The notes beneath the pieces are model-generated. The model was not told where the DNA came from, made no database searches, and saw nothing but the letters and a program-made list of their open reading frames with translations. Below, one piece after another: positions 34,225 through 42,037 of a stretch of DNA of 64,000 nt. The position numbers and the translations under genes were made by a program. This stretch comes from UBA1181 sp045226255 (GTDB taxonomy: Bacteria; Bacteroidota; Bacteroidia; Bacteroidales; Paludibacteraceae), in assembly GCA_045226255.1 (NCBI GenBank), contig JBGVCG010000016.1, positions 186,001 to 250,000 on the forward strand. Direction: 5' to 3'. The first letter of the stretch is position 1. Each line of letters starts with the position of its first letter.

Positions 34225-35316
34225 TTATTTTTCCAATCCAATTACTGATGAAATCCTCTCGTTAATCAACTCTTCGGAGAAGGACTTCGACTTTAAAAAA
34301 GCAGATTTCGATAGATTCTCGTACAACATATAGTCGGTCAAAATAGTCTTTATTTCTTCCTCGATTTTGTCTAGATCGCCGACATCTATCTTATATCCAT
34401 TCACACCATCTTCCACCATTTCCGCAACACCTCCTTGTGTCGGTACAATAACCGGCAGTCCGGCAGACATGGCCTCCAAAGCCGTCAGTCCGAAGGTCTC
34501 CACCGCCATATTCGAATCCGTCAGGTTCAACACAAGGGAAGCGTCCGCATAAAATGACACCACATCATCCTGACGCGGATAGAGTTTGATGTTATCTCCC
34601 AAGACAATATTATTCTCCTTCATGAAATCATCAATCGCCTCTGGCTCATCATTCACAACCATCACAAATCTAAATAACGGTAGACGGTTGGACAACTCAC
34701 AGAATTGTACGACTCCCTTGTATTTCTTTAAGGAAGCGACCATTAACACGCATTGCTTCGAGTAGGCGGACGATGGATCGAACTCGAATCGTTTCACGAA
34801 CGTGTCAGGCAAGGCATTGGGAATCACGCAGACACCCTCTTCCCTGCTCAAATAGGACTTTTGGAACTCTGAAACGCATATTATATCAGAGGCGAGATGA
34901 GTCATCGCCCATGCCAATTTACGGTAAAAACCACTCTTGGCGAATGAGTTCTCATGGTAATGATAGATGACCCGCTTTCCCATCATTCTTCCCGCCAATG
35001 CAGCGCCGACAGGAAGTATGGTGTTGATATAAAAGACGACCTCCTTTTGGAAGAGATACCGCCATGCGAAGAAAAACATATAGATCTGCGCATAAGTATA
35101 CCGTAACATGGTGACAACAGGATTCGAGGAGAACCGGTAGCTGTAGCGGTATTGGCGCAAATTAGTCCCCTGCAGTTCATCCAAAACGCCCCCTCTTGAC
35201 GTGAGTACATCTATCGAACAATCCTTCCGCAACAAGCCGGAAAGCACAGTCCTCAGCACCTTCGGACTACCCGAATAATCATTGAAGAGATGGAAAACCG
35301 CAATCCTCATACTCAT
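34225..35316 (-). CDS. Glycosyltransferase family 4
   Basis: The 363-residue GT-B enzyme has an N-terminal GSPKVLRTVLSGLL nucleotide-sugar loop and the C-terminal AVETFGLTALEAMSAGLPVIVPTQGGVAEM signature of GT4. A hydrophobic stretch near residues 65-90 could mediate membrane contact. The start MSMRIAVFH could equally be the second Met (35310). It lies 10-16 nt after a GT2 gene and 13 nt before the DUF1972 transferase, within the tight block of transferases at the end of module C. Substrate unknown. Confidence 0.88.
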   Translation of the reverse strand: MSMRIAVFHLFNDYSGSPKVLRTVLSGLLRKDCSIDVLTSRGGVLDELQGTNLRQYRYSYRFSSNPVVTMLRYTYAQIYMFFFAWRYLFQKEVVFYINTILPVGAALAGRMMGKRVIYHYHENSFAKSGFYRKLAWAMTHLASDIICVSEFQKSYLSREEGVCVIPNALPDTFVKRFEFDPSSAYSKQCVLMVASLKKYKGVVQFCELSNRLPLFRFVMVVNDEPEAIDDFMKENNIVLGDNIKLYPRQDDVVSFYADASLVLNLTDSNMAVETFGLTALEAMSAGLPVIVPTQGGVAEMVEDGVNGYKIDVGDLDKIEEEIKTILTDYMLYENLSKSAFLKSKSFSEELINERISSVIGLEK

Positions 35317-35326
35317 CTAAAAAACA

Positions 35327-36268
35327 TCATCCCTTGAAGAAAGAGTACACCTGAGCGATCATGTAATAGATCTTATGCTTAAAGCGCACATCCGTAAGCA
35401 ATGATTTCCAATTGTCATTGGAGTTCAATATTCCCAAGAATTTTTTTTGTGTGGATCGGTCAGACTTTAGAATATAATATCTGAACAAAACCTCGTAGGT
35501 TCTACATGCCGCATCCCTTATAACATCCTTGTACAACGTACGTTCATCCCCTAGCCTTTTTATTAGTTCTTCGGCTACGACGATGGAATCATACAATTTC
35601 TTTTCCGAGATGGATGAGGTCGTGATGGAATTCTCCCTCAGCCTGTAAATATATGCAGGCGTCGCATAATAGCAACATTGCTTCGCCATACTTAACGCTA
35701 TCGGCGTGAACAGACAATCCTCAAAATATATGCCCTCCTTGAATGTCAAGTCATTATCCAACAAGAAACTACGCTTAAAGATATAGAAAGGCGCCCCGCT
35801 GTAAGGGAATATGTAGGAATTATCATATACGTATTTTCCATCTCCCGTGTCAGACGGCAGGTTCCTATCGATCCGTGTATCCTCACCACCTTTCCTCAAA
35901 ATAGTATTCAAGACGATCATTTCGGGCTGATGGTTTGCCTCGACAATGTCATATATTTTGCGGATACAATTGTCTGCGATCCAATCGTCGCTATCCACGA
36001 ACCATACATAATCACCTTGGGCGAGCGTAATTCCCCTATTACGGGTCGCACTCAGACCACTATTTTCCTGGCTGACAACACGAATGTTTGCGGAAGGATT
36101 CTGTTCGACGAAACTATTCACCACATCCAATGTGGCATCTTTGGATCCATCATTGATGACTATTATTTCATAATCATCCTTTGCCATATCGGATTGCACA
36201 CAACTCGTCAAACAATCTTTGACATATTGTTCAACGTTATAGGATGGCATTACTATCGAAAGGAACAT
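35327..36268 (-). CDS. Glycosyltransferase family 2
   Basis: ATG 36268 gives 313 residues starting MFLSIVMPSYNVEQYVKDCL; the frame extends two codons upstream only through a TTG. It has VINDGSKDATL and the DxD-type FVDSDDWIADN of GT2 enzymes. There is no clear membrane helix. It lies 18 nt after the EpsG-type polymerase gene and 10-16 nt before a GT4, so it works in module C repeat-unit assembly. Donor sugar not identifiable. Confidence 0.87.
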   Translation of the reverse strand: MFLSIVMPSYNVEQYVKDCLTSCVQSDMAKDDYEIIVINDGSKDATLDVVNSFVEQNPSANIRVVSQENSGLSATRNRGITLAQGDYVWFVDSDDWIADNCIRKIYDIVEANHQPEMIVLNTILRKGGEDTRIDRNLPSDTGDGKYVYDNSYIFPYSGAPFYIFKRSFLLDNDLTFKEGIYFEDCLFTPIALSMAKQCCYYATPAYIYRLRENSITTSSISEKKLYDSIVVAEELIKRLGDERTLYKDVIRDAACRTYEVLFRYYILKSDRSTQKKFLGILNSNDNWKSLLTDVRFKHKIYYMIAQVYSFFKG

Positions 36269-36286
36269 AGGCAAATGATCTTTGCA

Positions 36287-37402
36287 TCAATCAAAAATGG
36301 TTTGCTTTGACGGGAAAATCTCCAAATCGACGAACTCATAAGGAGAACAAGTGGCGGCATGATTAAACACAGCCCACATACACAAAGCATACGTTAATCC
36401 GCAAAACATTATGATAGGAGTTCGATACAACACATCCTTCTTTTTCGCCAGCTCATACATTAAGAACGAATAGATGACGATACGGAACGGAAGGAAGTAC
36501 ATATTCACACGGTCCAGATAGGTTCCTCCAATACAATTCTGCAGGAAAATACCTATGAAATATAGTTTATAATACAACTCGAAACCAACACTGCCATGTA
36601 AGCGTTTCAGTTTGTCATACATCCATATCACCGTCATATCCATCATCAACCAAATGAAGGTGGCAATACCCATGGAGTTCTTGCTGTTGGACCAGTCCAA
36701 TGTCTTCAAGTACTCCAGGTTGCTTGTAGCCTCACCGAATCCGATGGCATTAGCCAACGTACCCAAGTTGGAGAATATGAACTCTTTCAAGACCGCACCC
36801 GCGACGAATGAGCCGAAAAACATAGCATACTGCAACCACTTGTCATCCTTCACTTTGACATTCAACACAAAATAAAACACACCTAACGGATAGGCCGTTT
36901 TATGGATGGCTCCAGCCAACAAGATGAGCAACGCGAACGGTATCAGTCTTCGCTCATGAATAAATCGTATGGAGTACATGAATATGCAAAAGGCGACACT
37001 TTGTCGCAATGCATTGTTCCAAATGAATATCTCCAAGGTGGCGAACAGGAAGAAGAACGCCCACGGCAAGATGAACTTGAACTTCTGGAATGTCCTTACA
37101 AAGAAATAGATTTCGAGGCAGGCCGCCAACAAGAATATCGTGCTATAATGGAACTCCATGTAATGGATGAACTTACAGACGGCTGTAAACCCATACTCCA
37201 TCTTAGGGAAGAGCTTCGGGTTGGACAGGAAGGCCTTGTAAGCGAGGTAGTCATCACCCACATTATATCGAAGCCCGATCACCAACGTGAATATGCCGAT
37301 AATCATATATGCGTAGGCCCTCTTGTTCGTCATGGCATACTGATACGCCAAGAACATCAAGGTGACCAACAACAAATTATAGACGTAATATGCGAGAAAC
37401 AT
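36287..37402 (-). CDS. EpsG-family polysaccharide polymerase (Wzy-like, module C)
   Basis: The 371-residue membrane protein has about 10 helices and the EpsG pattern: an N-terminal YMIIGIFTLVIGLRYNVGDDYLAYKAFL segment, where the RYNVGDDYLAY motif is diagnostic. FIHERRLIPFALLILLAGAIHKTAYPLGVFYF follows. EpsG proteins polymerise exopolysaccharide units at the membrane. It lies 9 nt after the GT32 gene and 18 nt before a GT2. It is the only polymerase candidate in module C, where no flippase was found. Confidence 0.87.
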   Translation of the reverse strand: MFLAYYVYNLLLVTLMFLAYQYAMTNKRAYAYMIIGIFTLVIGLRYNVGDDYLAYKAFLSNPKLFPKMEYGFTAVCKFIHYMEFHYSTIFLLAACLEIYFFVRTFQKFKFILPWAFFFLFATLEIFIWNNALRQSVAFCIFMYSIRFIHERRLIPFALLILLAGAIHKTAYPLGVFYFVLNVKVKDDKWLQYAMFFGSFVAGAVLKEFIFSNLGTLANAIGFGEATSNLEYLKTLDWSNSKNSMGIATFIWLMMDMTVIWMYDKLKRLHGSVGFELYYKLYFIGIFLQNCIGGTYLDRVNMYFLPFRIVIYSFLMYELAKKKDVLYRTPIIMFCGLTYALCMWAVFNHAATCSPYEFVDLEIFPSKQTIFD

Positions 37403-37411
37403 ATAAACCTA

Positions 37412-38212
37412 TCAATTAAAATATGAACCAGTGGTTCTTTTTCTCTCTTTCATGAGAAGTATTTTCTTCACCAATCCAGTAGGCAAACAACGTAACAATA
37501 TATCATTTTTGATGGTCGAGCAGAGACGTCCCCACACGGTTTTATCCCTCCAACTAGCATTGTAATGATGTATCGTCAACGTGTTTTCCGTAATCTCCAC
37601 ATGGTTCGTCACATAATCCTTTGGCCCGAAATATTCCATCGGATAGATATAGACACCATCCACACATCGAACACCCGGCTCCATAGAGAGCCCTTTCTCC
37701 GTCAACAATTCGGTCGTGTACGCCACCACCGTCTTCATGTTTGGACTTCCATCTGCATGGAGAAAGCGGAGGTTGGCATATTTATCCAAAATCTCCTTAT
37801 AAATCGACATTCCAGGCTCTGCGCCGATTCCTAAACCAGGATTAACAGCGAGACCGGATCCCCGAACGAAAGATCCATTTTCAGTAGGCACATAGTCCTG
37901 CTCACACCCCATAAAAGCGCCTCGTTCAATGACCTCATAGAGTGGTTTTATAATCTCCACATCCGTATCGAAATACAATCCACCATAGTTGTAAAGTATC
38001 CAGAAACGGGCATAGTCACTCACGAACGCATATTTCTTCTCAGCATATGCCTCACGAGTATACTGAACGATGTTCACGTCAAAATTATCCTCGTTCCACT
38101 CCCTGATTTCATAATCAGGAAGGAACTTCCGCCATGATGCGATGCATTGTTCCGCCAGACTTGGCAATGGATTATGTCCAAACCAGCAATAATGTATGAC
38201 CTTAGGTATCAT
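37412..38212 (-). CDS. GT32 (DXD-type) capsular glycosyltransferase
   Basis: The 266-residue protein begins MIPKVIHYCWFGHNPLPSLAEQCIASWRKFLPDYEIREWNEDNFDVN, the standard start of GT32 capsule transferases. It has SDYARFWILYNYGGLYFDTDVEIIKPL, where Asp-Thr-Asp is the metal-binding DxD. It transfers a hexose or HexNAc in a retaining fashion. Its start overlaps the upstream glycosyltransferase by 4 nt. No membrane helix is evident. Confidence 0.92.
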   Translation of the reverse strand: MIPKVIHYCWFGHNPLPSLAEQCIASWRKFLPDYEIREWNEDNFDVNIVQYTREAYAEKKYAFVSDYARFWILYNYGGLYFDTDVEIIKPLYEVIERGAFMGCEQDYVPTENGSFVRGSGLAVNPGLGIGAEPGMSIYKEILDKYANLRFLHADGSPNMKTVVAYTTELLTEKGLSMEPGVRCVDGVYIYPMEYFGPKDYVTNHVEITENTLTIHHYNASWRDKTVWGRLCSTIKNDILLRCLPTGLVKKILLMKERKRTTGSYFN

Positions 38213-39273
38213 GACTTATGTAGGTGAAGTTTATTCTCTAAAAACGACTCCACGCCATGGATAAGTTTGGCCAACGTCAATCCATATCGCTTTATCAATT
38301 GGAAATTATGATTCGCAAGCTTCATCTCCTCAGGCGAACGGTAGTCGAACGCATTCAGAGCCTGCTTATTTTCTTCCATGTAACGAAGTGTATCATCCGG
38401 CACGAACTCAAATCGCTCGGATGTATCGATTACCTGCGACGAATAGTTGTAGTCAAGTGCATGCTCCCCATTCCCCTCTATCGCAGTGCAGTACTCTCCT
38501 GAACCGTCGAAACCATAGTTCCTGGCTTTCGATATGACAGGAGAAATGCAATATTTGTTCTGGCAGGCAAGATATGCCCGAAGCGCCACATCGGAACAGA
38601 TCAACAACAACGATGTTTGGCTTCCGTACGAAAGAGCGGATGAGAAGTAATCGCGGAAACATGAATCTATCATTCGCTGATAATACCCTTTCTTCACGAT
38701 TGTGCCTGCCTCCCGCAACATTTTTCCCGTCTTGATGTAGGAAGAATATGTTTCCTTTTTGGAAGCCCAAAATCCTAAGCCCCAAGCAGACAATGTGAAA
38801 TTTTGCTTGAAGCAGGTGGCTCCCTCATTGGCTTTCCATGCGACTGGATAGGAATAGCCGGACACGAACATCACATCCGGGTCGTTCCGATACTCCCACA
38901 AGCATTTATCCTCAAACTCCAGAAAATTCGGAGAAAATTCCACGTCATCATCCGTACGGATCCAACATGGGTAATGTTCATAGGCATACTCTATCAAATG
39001 GGAGGAGTTCCTTGCGCTACCATAGTTCTCAGCACGTTTGAAAACGACGAACTTGGCGAAGCATGAGAAATCACCATTATCCAAATAATCACATATCTCC
39101 TGCCACCCTTGCCTATACTTCTCCGACGGAGGATAGTCCAATCCAACATACACATCCGTATATTGAGCCCACGTGTTTCGTTTCAGGCTCTCCACCAACC
39201 TGATGAAGTGTTTCGACCGACATAAGGTCGGAATCAGCACGGGTGCGAAATAAATGTCTTTGTTATTCTCCAT
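38209..39273 (-). CDS. GT-A fold glycosyltransferase
   Basis: The 354-residue protein starts with APVLIPTLCRSKHFIRLVESLKRNTWAQYTDVYVGLDYPP, a GT-A nucleotide-binding half. It contains CWIRTDDDVEFSPNFLEF, an acidic metal-binding triplet. Family-level assignment is clear but the CAZy number is not; it resembles GT2-like proteins of Bacteroidetes capsule loci. It lies 60 nt after the WbqC-like gene and overlaps the GT32 gene by 4 nt. Unusually many aromatic residues occur in the C-terminal half. Substrate unknown. Confidence 0.78.
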   Translation of the reverse strand: MENNKDIYFAPVLIPTLCRSKHFIRLVESLKRNTWAQYTDVYVGLDYPPSEKYRQGWQEICDYLDNGDFSCFAKFVVFKRAENYGSARNSSHLIEYAYEHYPCWIRTDDDVEFSPNFLEFEDKCLWEYRNDPDVMFVSGYSYPVAWKANEGATCFKQNFTLSAWGLGFWASKKETYSSYIKTGKMLREAGTIVKKGYYQRMIDSCFRDYFSSALSYGSQTSLLLICSDVALRAYLACQNKYCISPVISKARNYGFDGSGEYCTAIEGNGEHALDYNYSSQVIDTSERFEFVPDDTLRYMEENKQALNAFDYRSPEEMKLANHNFQLIKRYGLTLAKLIHGVESFLENKLHLHKS

Positions 39274-39333
39274 GATTTTCTACGACAGGATGAAACGATG
39301 TGCCGAATGATGGTGTTGCGCCATTATCCTTTT

Positions 39334-40059
39334 TTATTCGTGGGCAACGGGTATATCGTTTTTATTGTCAATCAGTTTATATTCGTTCAACATCCGGATC
39401 ACCTCATCCCTGGAATTAAACATGATCACATCAAGGATGGAGAGCCAAGGCACAAATTCATTGTTGAATTGTTTGTAACTTACTTCATTGGATTTGATGA
39501 ATTTTAACGTCAGATTGCGTTTCCTGAATTCGTCAAAATCGTACAAGGCTGTACCACCAATCGAATTGATGTAGGTGTCAGCCCCTGTTTTTTCGCAAAA
39601 ATCGTAGATACGGAACTCCCTCTTCAACTGATTGTTGTCCGGGAATGAAGACGAATAACACAAACGTGTATTGATCTTCAAATAATCACAGATAACCTCC
39701 ATGGAGTTACCCAAGAAATATGCCAGATTTTTTTCCGTACAAGAGAAAATGGTCTTCATCAAATCATAGCCCTCTTGGAAATAAGGGCTTTTGCTATAAT
39801 TATAAGATAAGGTTTTCAGCATCTTGTCGACGTTCATATCCGAAAGCCTTATTTCATTTATATACTTGTTCTGGCTTGCCTTCTCCAGAGACAACCCGAA
39901 ATACATTGGTTCATTTAGGTTCAAGATACGATTCCTATTCACCCACCCTCTATTGATATAAGCGTAATCATCACCTATCACGAAGACATCAGCACAATTG
40001 ATTAGTTGCCAATACCCGATATAGGGAATAAAATAAGGTTGATTGCATGCGAGTATCAT
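39334..40059 (-). CDS. WbqC-like family protein
   Basis: This 241-residue protein matches the WbqC-like family: MILACNQPYFIPYIGYWQLINCADVFVIGDDYAYINRGWVNRNRIL at the N-terminus with the family's NQPYFxPYxGYWQ motif, and TYINSIGGTALYDFDEF further in. The family occurs in O-antigen and capsule loci, often next to DegT-type aminotransferases as here (49-nt gap). Its reaction is not established; an amino-sugar modification is plausible from that link. The gene is more AT-rich than its neighbours. Confidence 0.88.
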   Translation of the reverse strand: MILACNQPYFIPYIGYWQLINCADVFVIGDDYAYINRGWVNRNRILNLNEPMYFGLSLEKASQNKYINEIRLSDMNVDKMLKTLSYNYSKSPYFQEGYDLMKTIFSCTEKNLAYFLGNSMEVICDYLKINTRLCYSSSFPDNNQLKREFRIYDFCEKTGADTYINSIGGTALYDFDEFRKRNLTLKFIKSNEVSYKQFNNEFVPWLSILDVIMFNSRDEVIRMLNEYKLIDNKNDIPVAHE

Positions 40060-40108
40060 GATTCGTCTATTATTTTATGTAAAAGATTTATGGCTGCTAG
40101 GCAACCTT

Positions 40109-41218
40109 TCATTTAATAATCTGTTCGAGCGTTCTCTGAATATCGTCCTTGGAAAGCGCATGATGCATCGGAAGGCAAATGACGGAATCAGCCATCTTAT
40201 GCGCATTCGGCAAGTTTTGCGGATTTGCGGACTCCAAGCCCCGATAGGTGGAGAATTCCGAAATCAACGGATAGAAATAGCGACGACCCAACACCTTTGC
40301 CTCTCGCATTTTCATGTATAAGTCATCTCTCGACATACCGTACTTCTTTTCATCTATGAAAATAGGGAAATAAGAGTAGTTGTGCTTAACACCCGGCATA
40401 TCCTCGAAGAAGGAGACCCCTTCAACACCTCTCAACGCCTCGCGGTAAGCTATGGCGACTTCCCTTCTCGCCGCAATCGCATCATTCACCTGATGGAGGT
40501 TCAGAATACCGTAAGCGGCACGTACTTCGTCCATCTTGGAATTGATTCCAGGACCAACGACCGTCGTCTCTCCCGCAAAACCGAAGTTCTTCAGATAGTC
40601 AATACGTTGCTTTGTCTTTTCATCGTGCATCACCATCGCACCACCTTCGATCGTATTATATACCTTAGTGGCGTGGAAAGATAGCGTAGACATATCGCCT
40701 GCGTTGAGCACGCTCTCGCCATCCACTTCAACACCGAAAGCATGGGCGGCATCGTAGATGACTTTCAATCCGTAACGGTCAGCGATTTCCTGTATCCGCT
40801 TCGTTTCACACGGTTTTCCATAGACATGAACCGGCATGATAGCGGTAGTCTTCGGCGTAATAGCGGCTTCAATCTTATCAGGGTCCAAGTTACCCGTTTT
40901 AAGGTCCACATCCACGAAGACCGGTTTTATACCATTCCACCACAAGGCATGGGTGGTCGCCACGAAGCTATAAGGAGTCGTTATCACCTCACCCGTTACA
41001 CGAAGAGCCTGCAATGCTGTTATGAGCGGCAACGTACCGTTCGTGAAAAGACTAACGTATGGCACCTTCAGATAAGTGGCCAACTCCTTCTCCAATTGTT
41101 TATGGAAAGATCCGTTATTGGTTATATACTTGGAATTCCATATCTCCTTCAACAACCCATAGAATTCGTCCAAATCGGGAAGTAACGGAGACGTGACGGT
41201 TATCAAACTATTATCCAT
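40109..41218 (-). CDS. DegT/DnrJ/EryC1/StrS-family sugar aminotransferase
   Basis: This 369-residue PLP enzyme carries the expected residues: Asp156 in DAAHAFG, Lys185 in SFHATKVYNTIEGGA (the PLP Schiff-base lysine), and a C-terminal HNYSYFPIFID segment. Family members aminate C3 or C4 keto-deoxy nucleotide sugars with glutamate. Resemblance to VioA-like dTDP-4-amino-4,6-dideoxyglucose synthases is noted but not proven. No 4,6-dehydratase is in the window, so the keto-sugar must come from elsewhere. The WbqC-like gene follows. Confidence 0.9.
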   Translation of the reverse strand: MDNSLITVTSPLLPDLDEFYGLLKEIWNSKYITNNGSFHKQLEKELATYLKVPYVSLFTNGTLPLITALQALRVTGEVITTPYSFVATTHALWWNGIKPVFVDVDLKTGNLDPDKIEAAITPKTTAIMPVHVYGKPCETKRIQEIADRYGLKVIYDAAHAFGVEVDGESVLNAGDMSTLSFHATKVYNTIEGGAMVMHDEKTKQRIDYLKNFGFAGETTVVGPGINSKMDEVRAAYGILNLHQVNDAIAARREVAIAYREALRGVEGVSFFEDMPGVKHNYSYFPIFIDEKKYGMSRDDLYMKMREAKVLGRRYFYPLISEFSTYRGLESANPQNLPNAHKMADSVICLPMHHALSKDDIQRTLEQIIK

Positions 41219-41257
41219 TTTTGCTTTCTATTGAATTTCAGGCAGGCGTCAAAGGAT

Positions 41258-41965
41258 TTATCTCATCCTCTGTAACCGTTCCACATCGCTCTTCTTTATT
41301 TTCCGTTGTCCCAAATCCGGCTCAAAACGATGGACATCCGTACCAACGAAGTCGTACATGCCCTTCTCCAGCAACATGCTGGCTTTCTTCCGCACATCGT
41401 CACCATAACGGCCCAATAATGCGGGCAGATTCAATTGGAACTTGACGCCCTGCGACTTCAGCTGATTATAACGATCTTTCTCCATATAATTGTATCGTTC
41501 AGGATGAGCCAGCATCGGCCATAAACCCAACGACCTAACCTTCTCCACCACCTCGTCAAAATAGCCGGGAGAAGAGTAATAGGAGGTCTCGATCAACAGA
41601 TGGTCGCCATTCGCGCCATGGGGCAACAAATCCTTTTCCGACAAACGCTGAAGCAAAAGATTGTCTATCATATATTCCGCCGACAGATGGAGTTTGATGC
41701 CTCCTTTATAGGCGTCGCACAACTGAGCGAAACGATCCTTCAGTTTTTCGGTGGAATTCGGGAAATCCTCCATGATATGAGGCGTACAATATATCTCTTT
41801 CATGCCCAACTTCTCATATTGGTCAAGTACGGCAAGAGAGTCCTCAATCTTTTGGATTCCATCGTCCACACCAGGAATCAAATGTGAATGGCAGTCGGTC
41901 ATGCCTACGCACACACGGGAATCCACCAACGTCACACTCTTAGTTAAAAATCCGAACAAAGACAT
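41258..41965 (-). CDS. PHP-domain protein-tyrosine phosphatase (CpsB/CapC/YwqE type)
   Basis: I favour ATG 41965 (235 residues, MSLFGFL) over the in-frame ATG at 41992 because family members start this way. It has TDCHSHLIPGVDDG, the metal-binding His pair of PHP phosphatases, then IYCTPHIMEDFP, LLIETSYY, PMLAHPERYNYM and FVGTDVHRFE. It should dephosphorylate the tyrosine tail of the Wzc-like kinase encoded 72 nt upstream, setting the phosphorylation cycle for export. It is the only such phosphatase seen among the three modules, so it might serve all three kinases. Confidence 0.92.
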   Translation of the reverse strand: MSLFGFLTKSVTLVDSRVCVGMTDCHSHLIPGVDDGIQKIEDSLAVLDQYEKLGMKEIYCTPHIMEDFPNSTEKLKDRFAQLCDAYKGGIKLHLSAEYMIDNLLLQRLSEKDLLPHGANGDHLLIETSYYSSPGYFDEVVEKVRSLGLWPMLAHPERYNYMEKDRYNQLKSQGVKFQLNLPALLGRYGDDVRKKASMLLEKGMYDFVGTDVHRFEPDLGQRKIKKSDVERLQRMR

Positions 41966-42037
41966 TTTAATGATTATATTTTGAAGACGCATCCCCTATG
42001 AGACCACAGGGGATACGATGTTCCGAACCTTATTTTA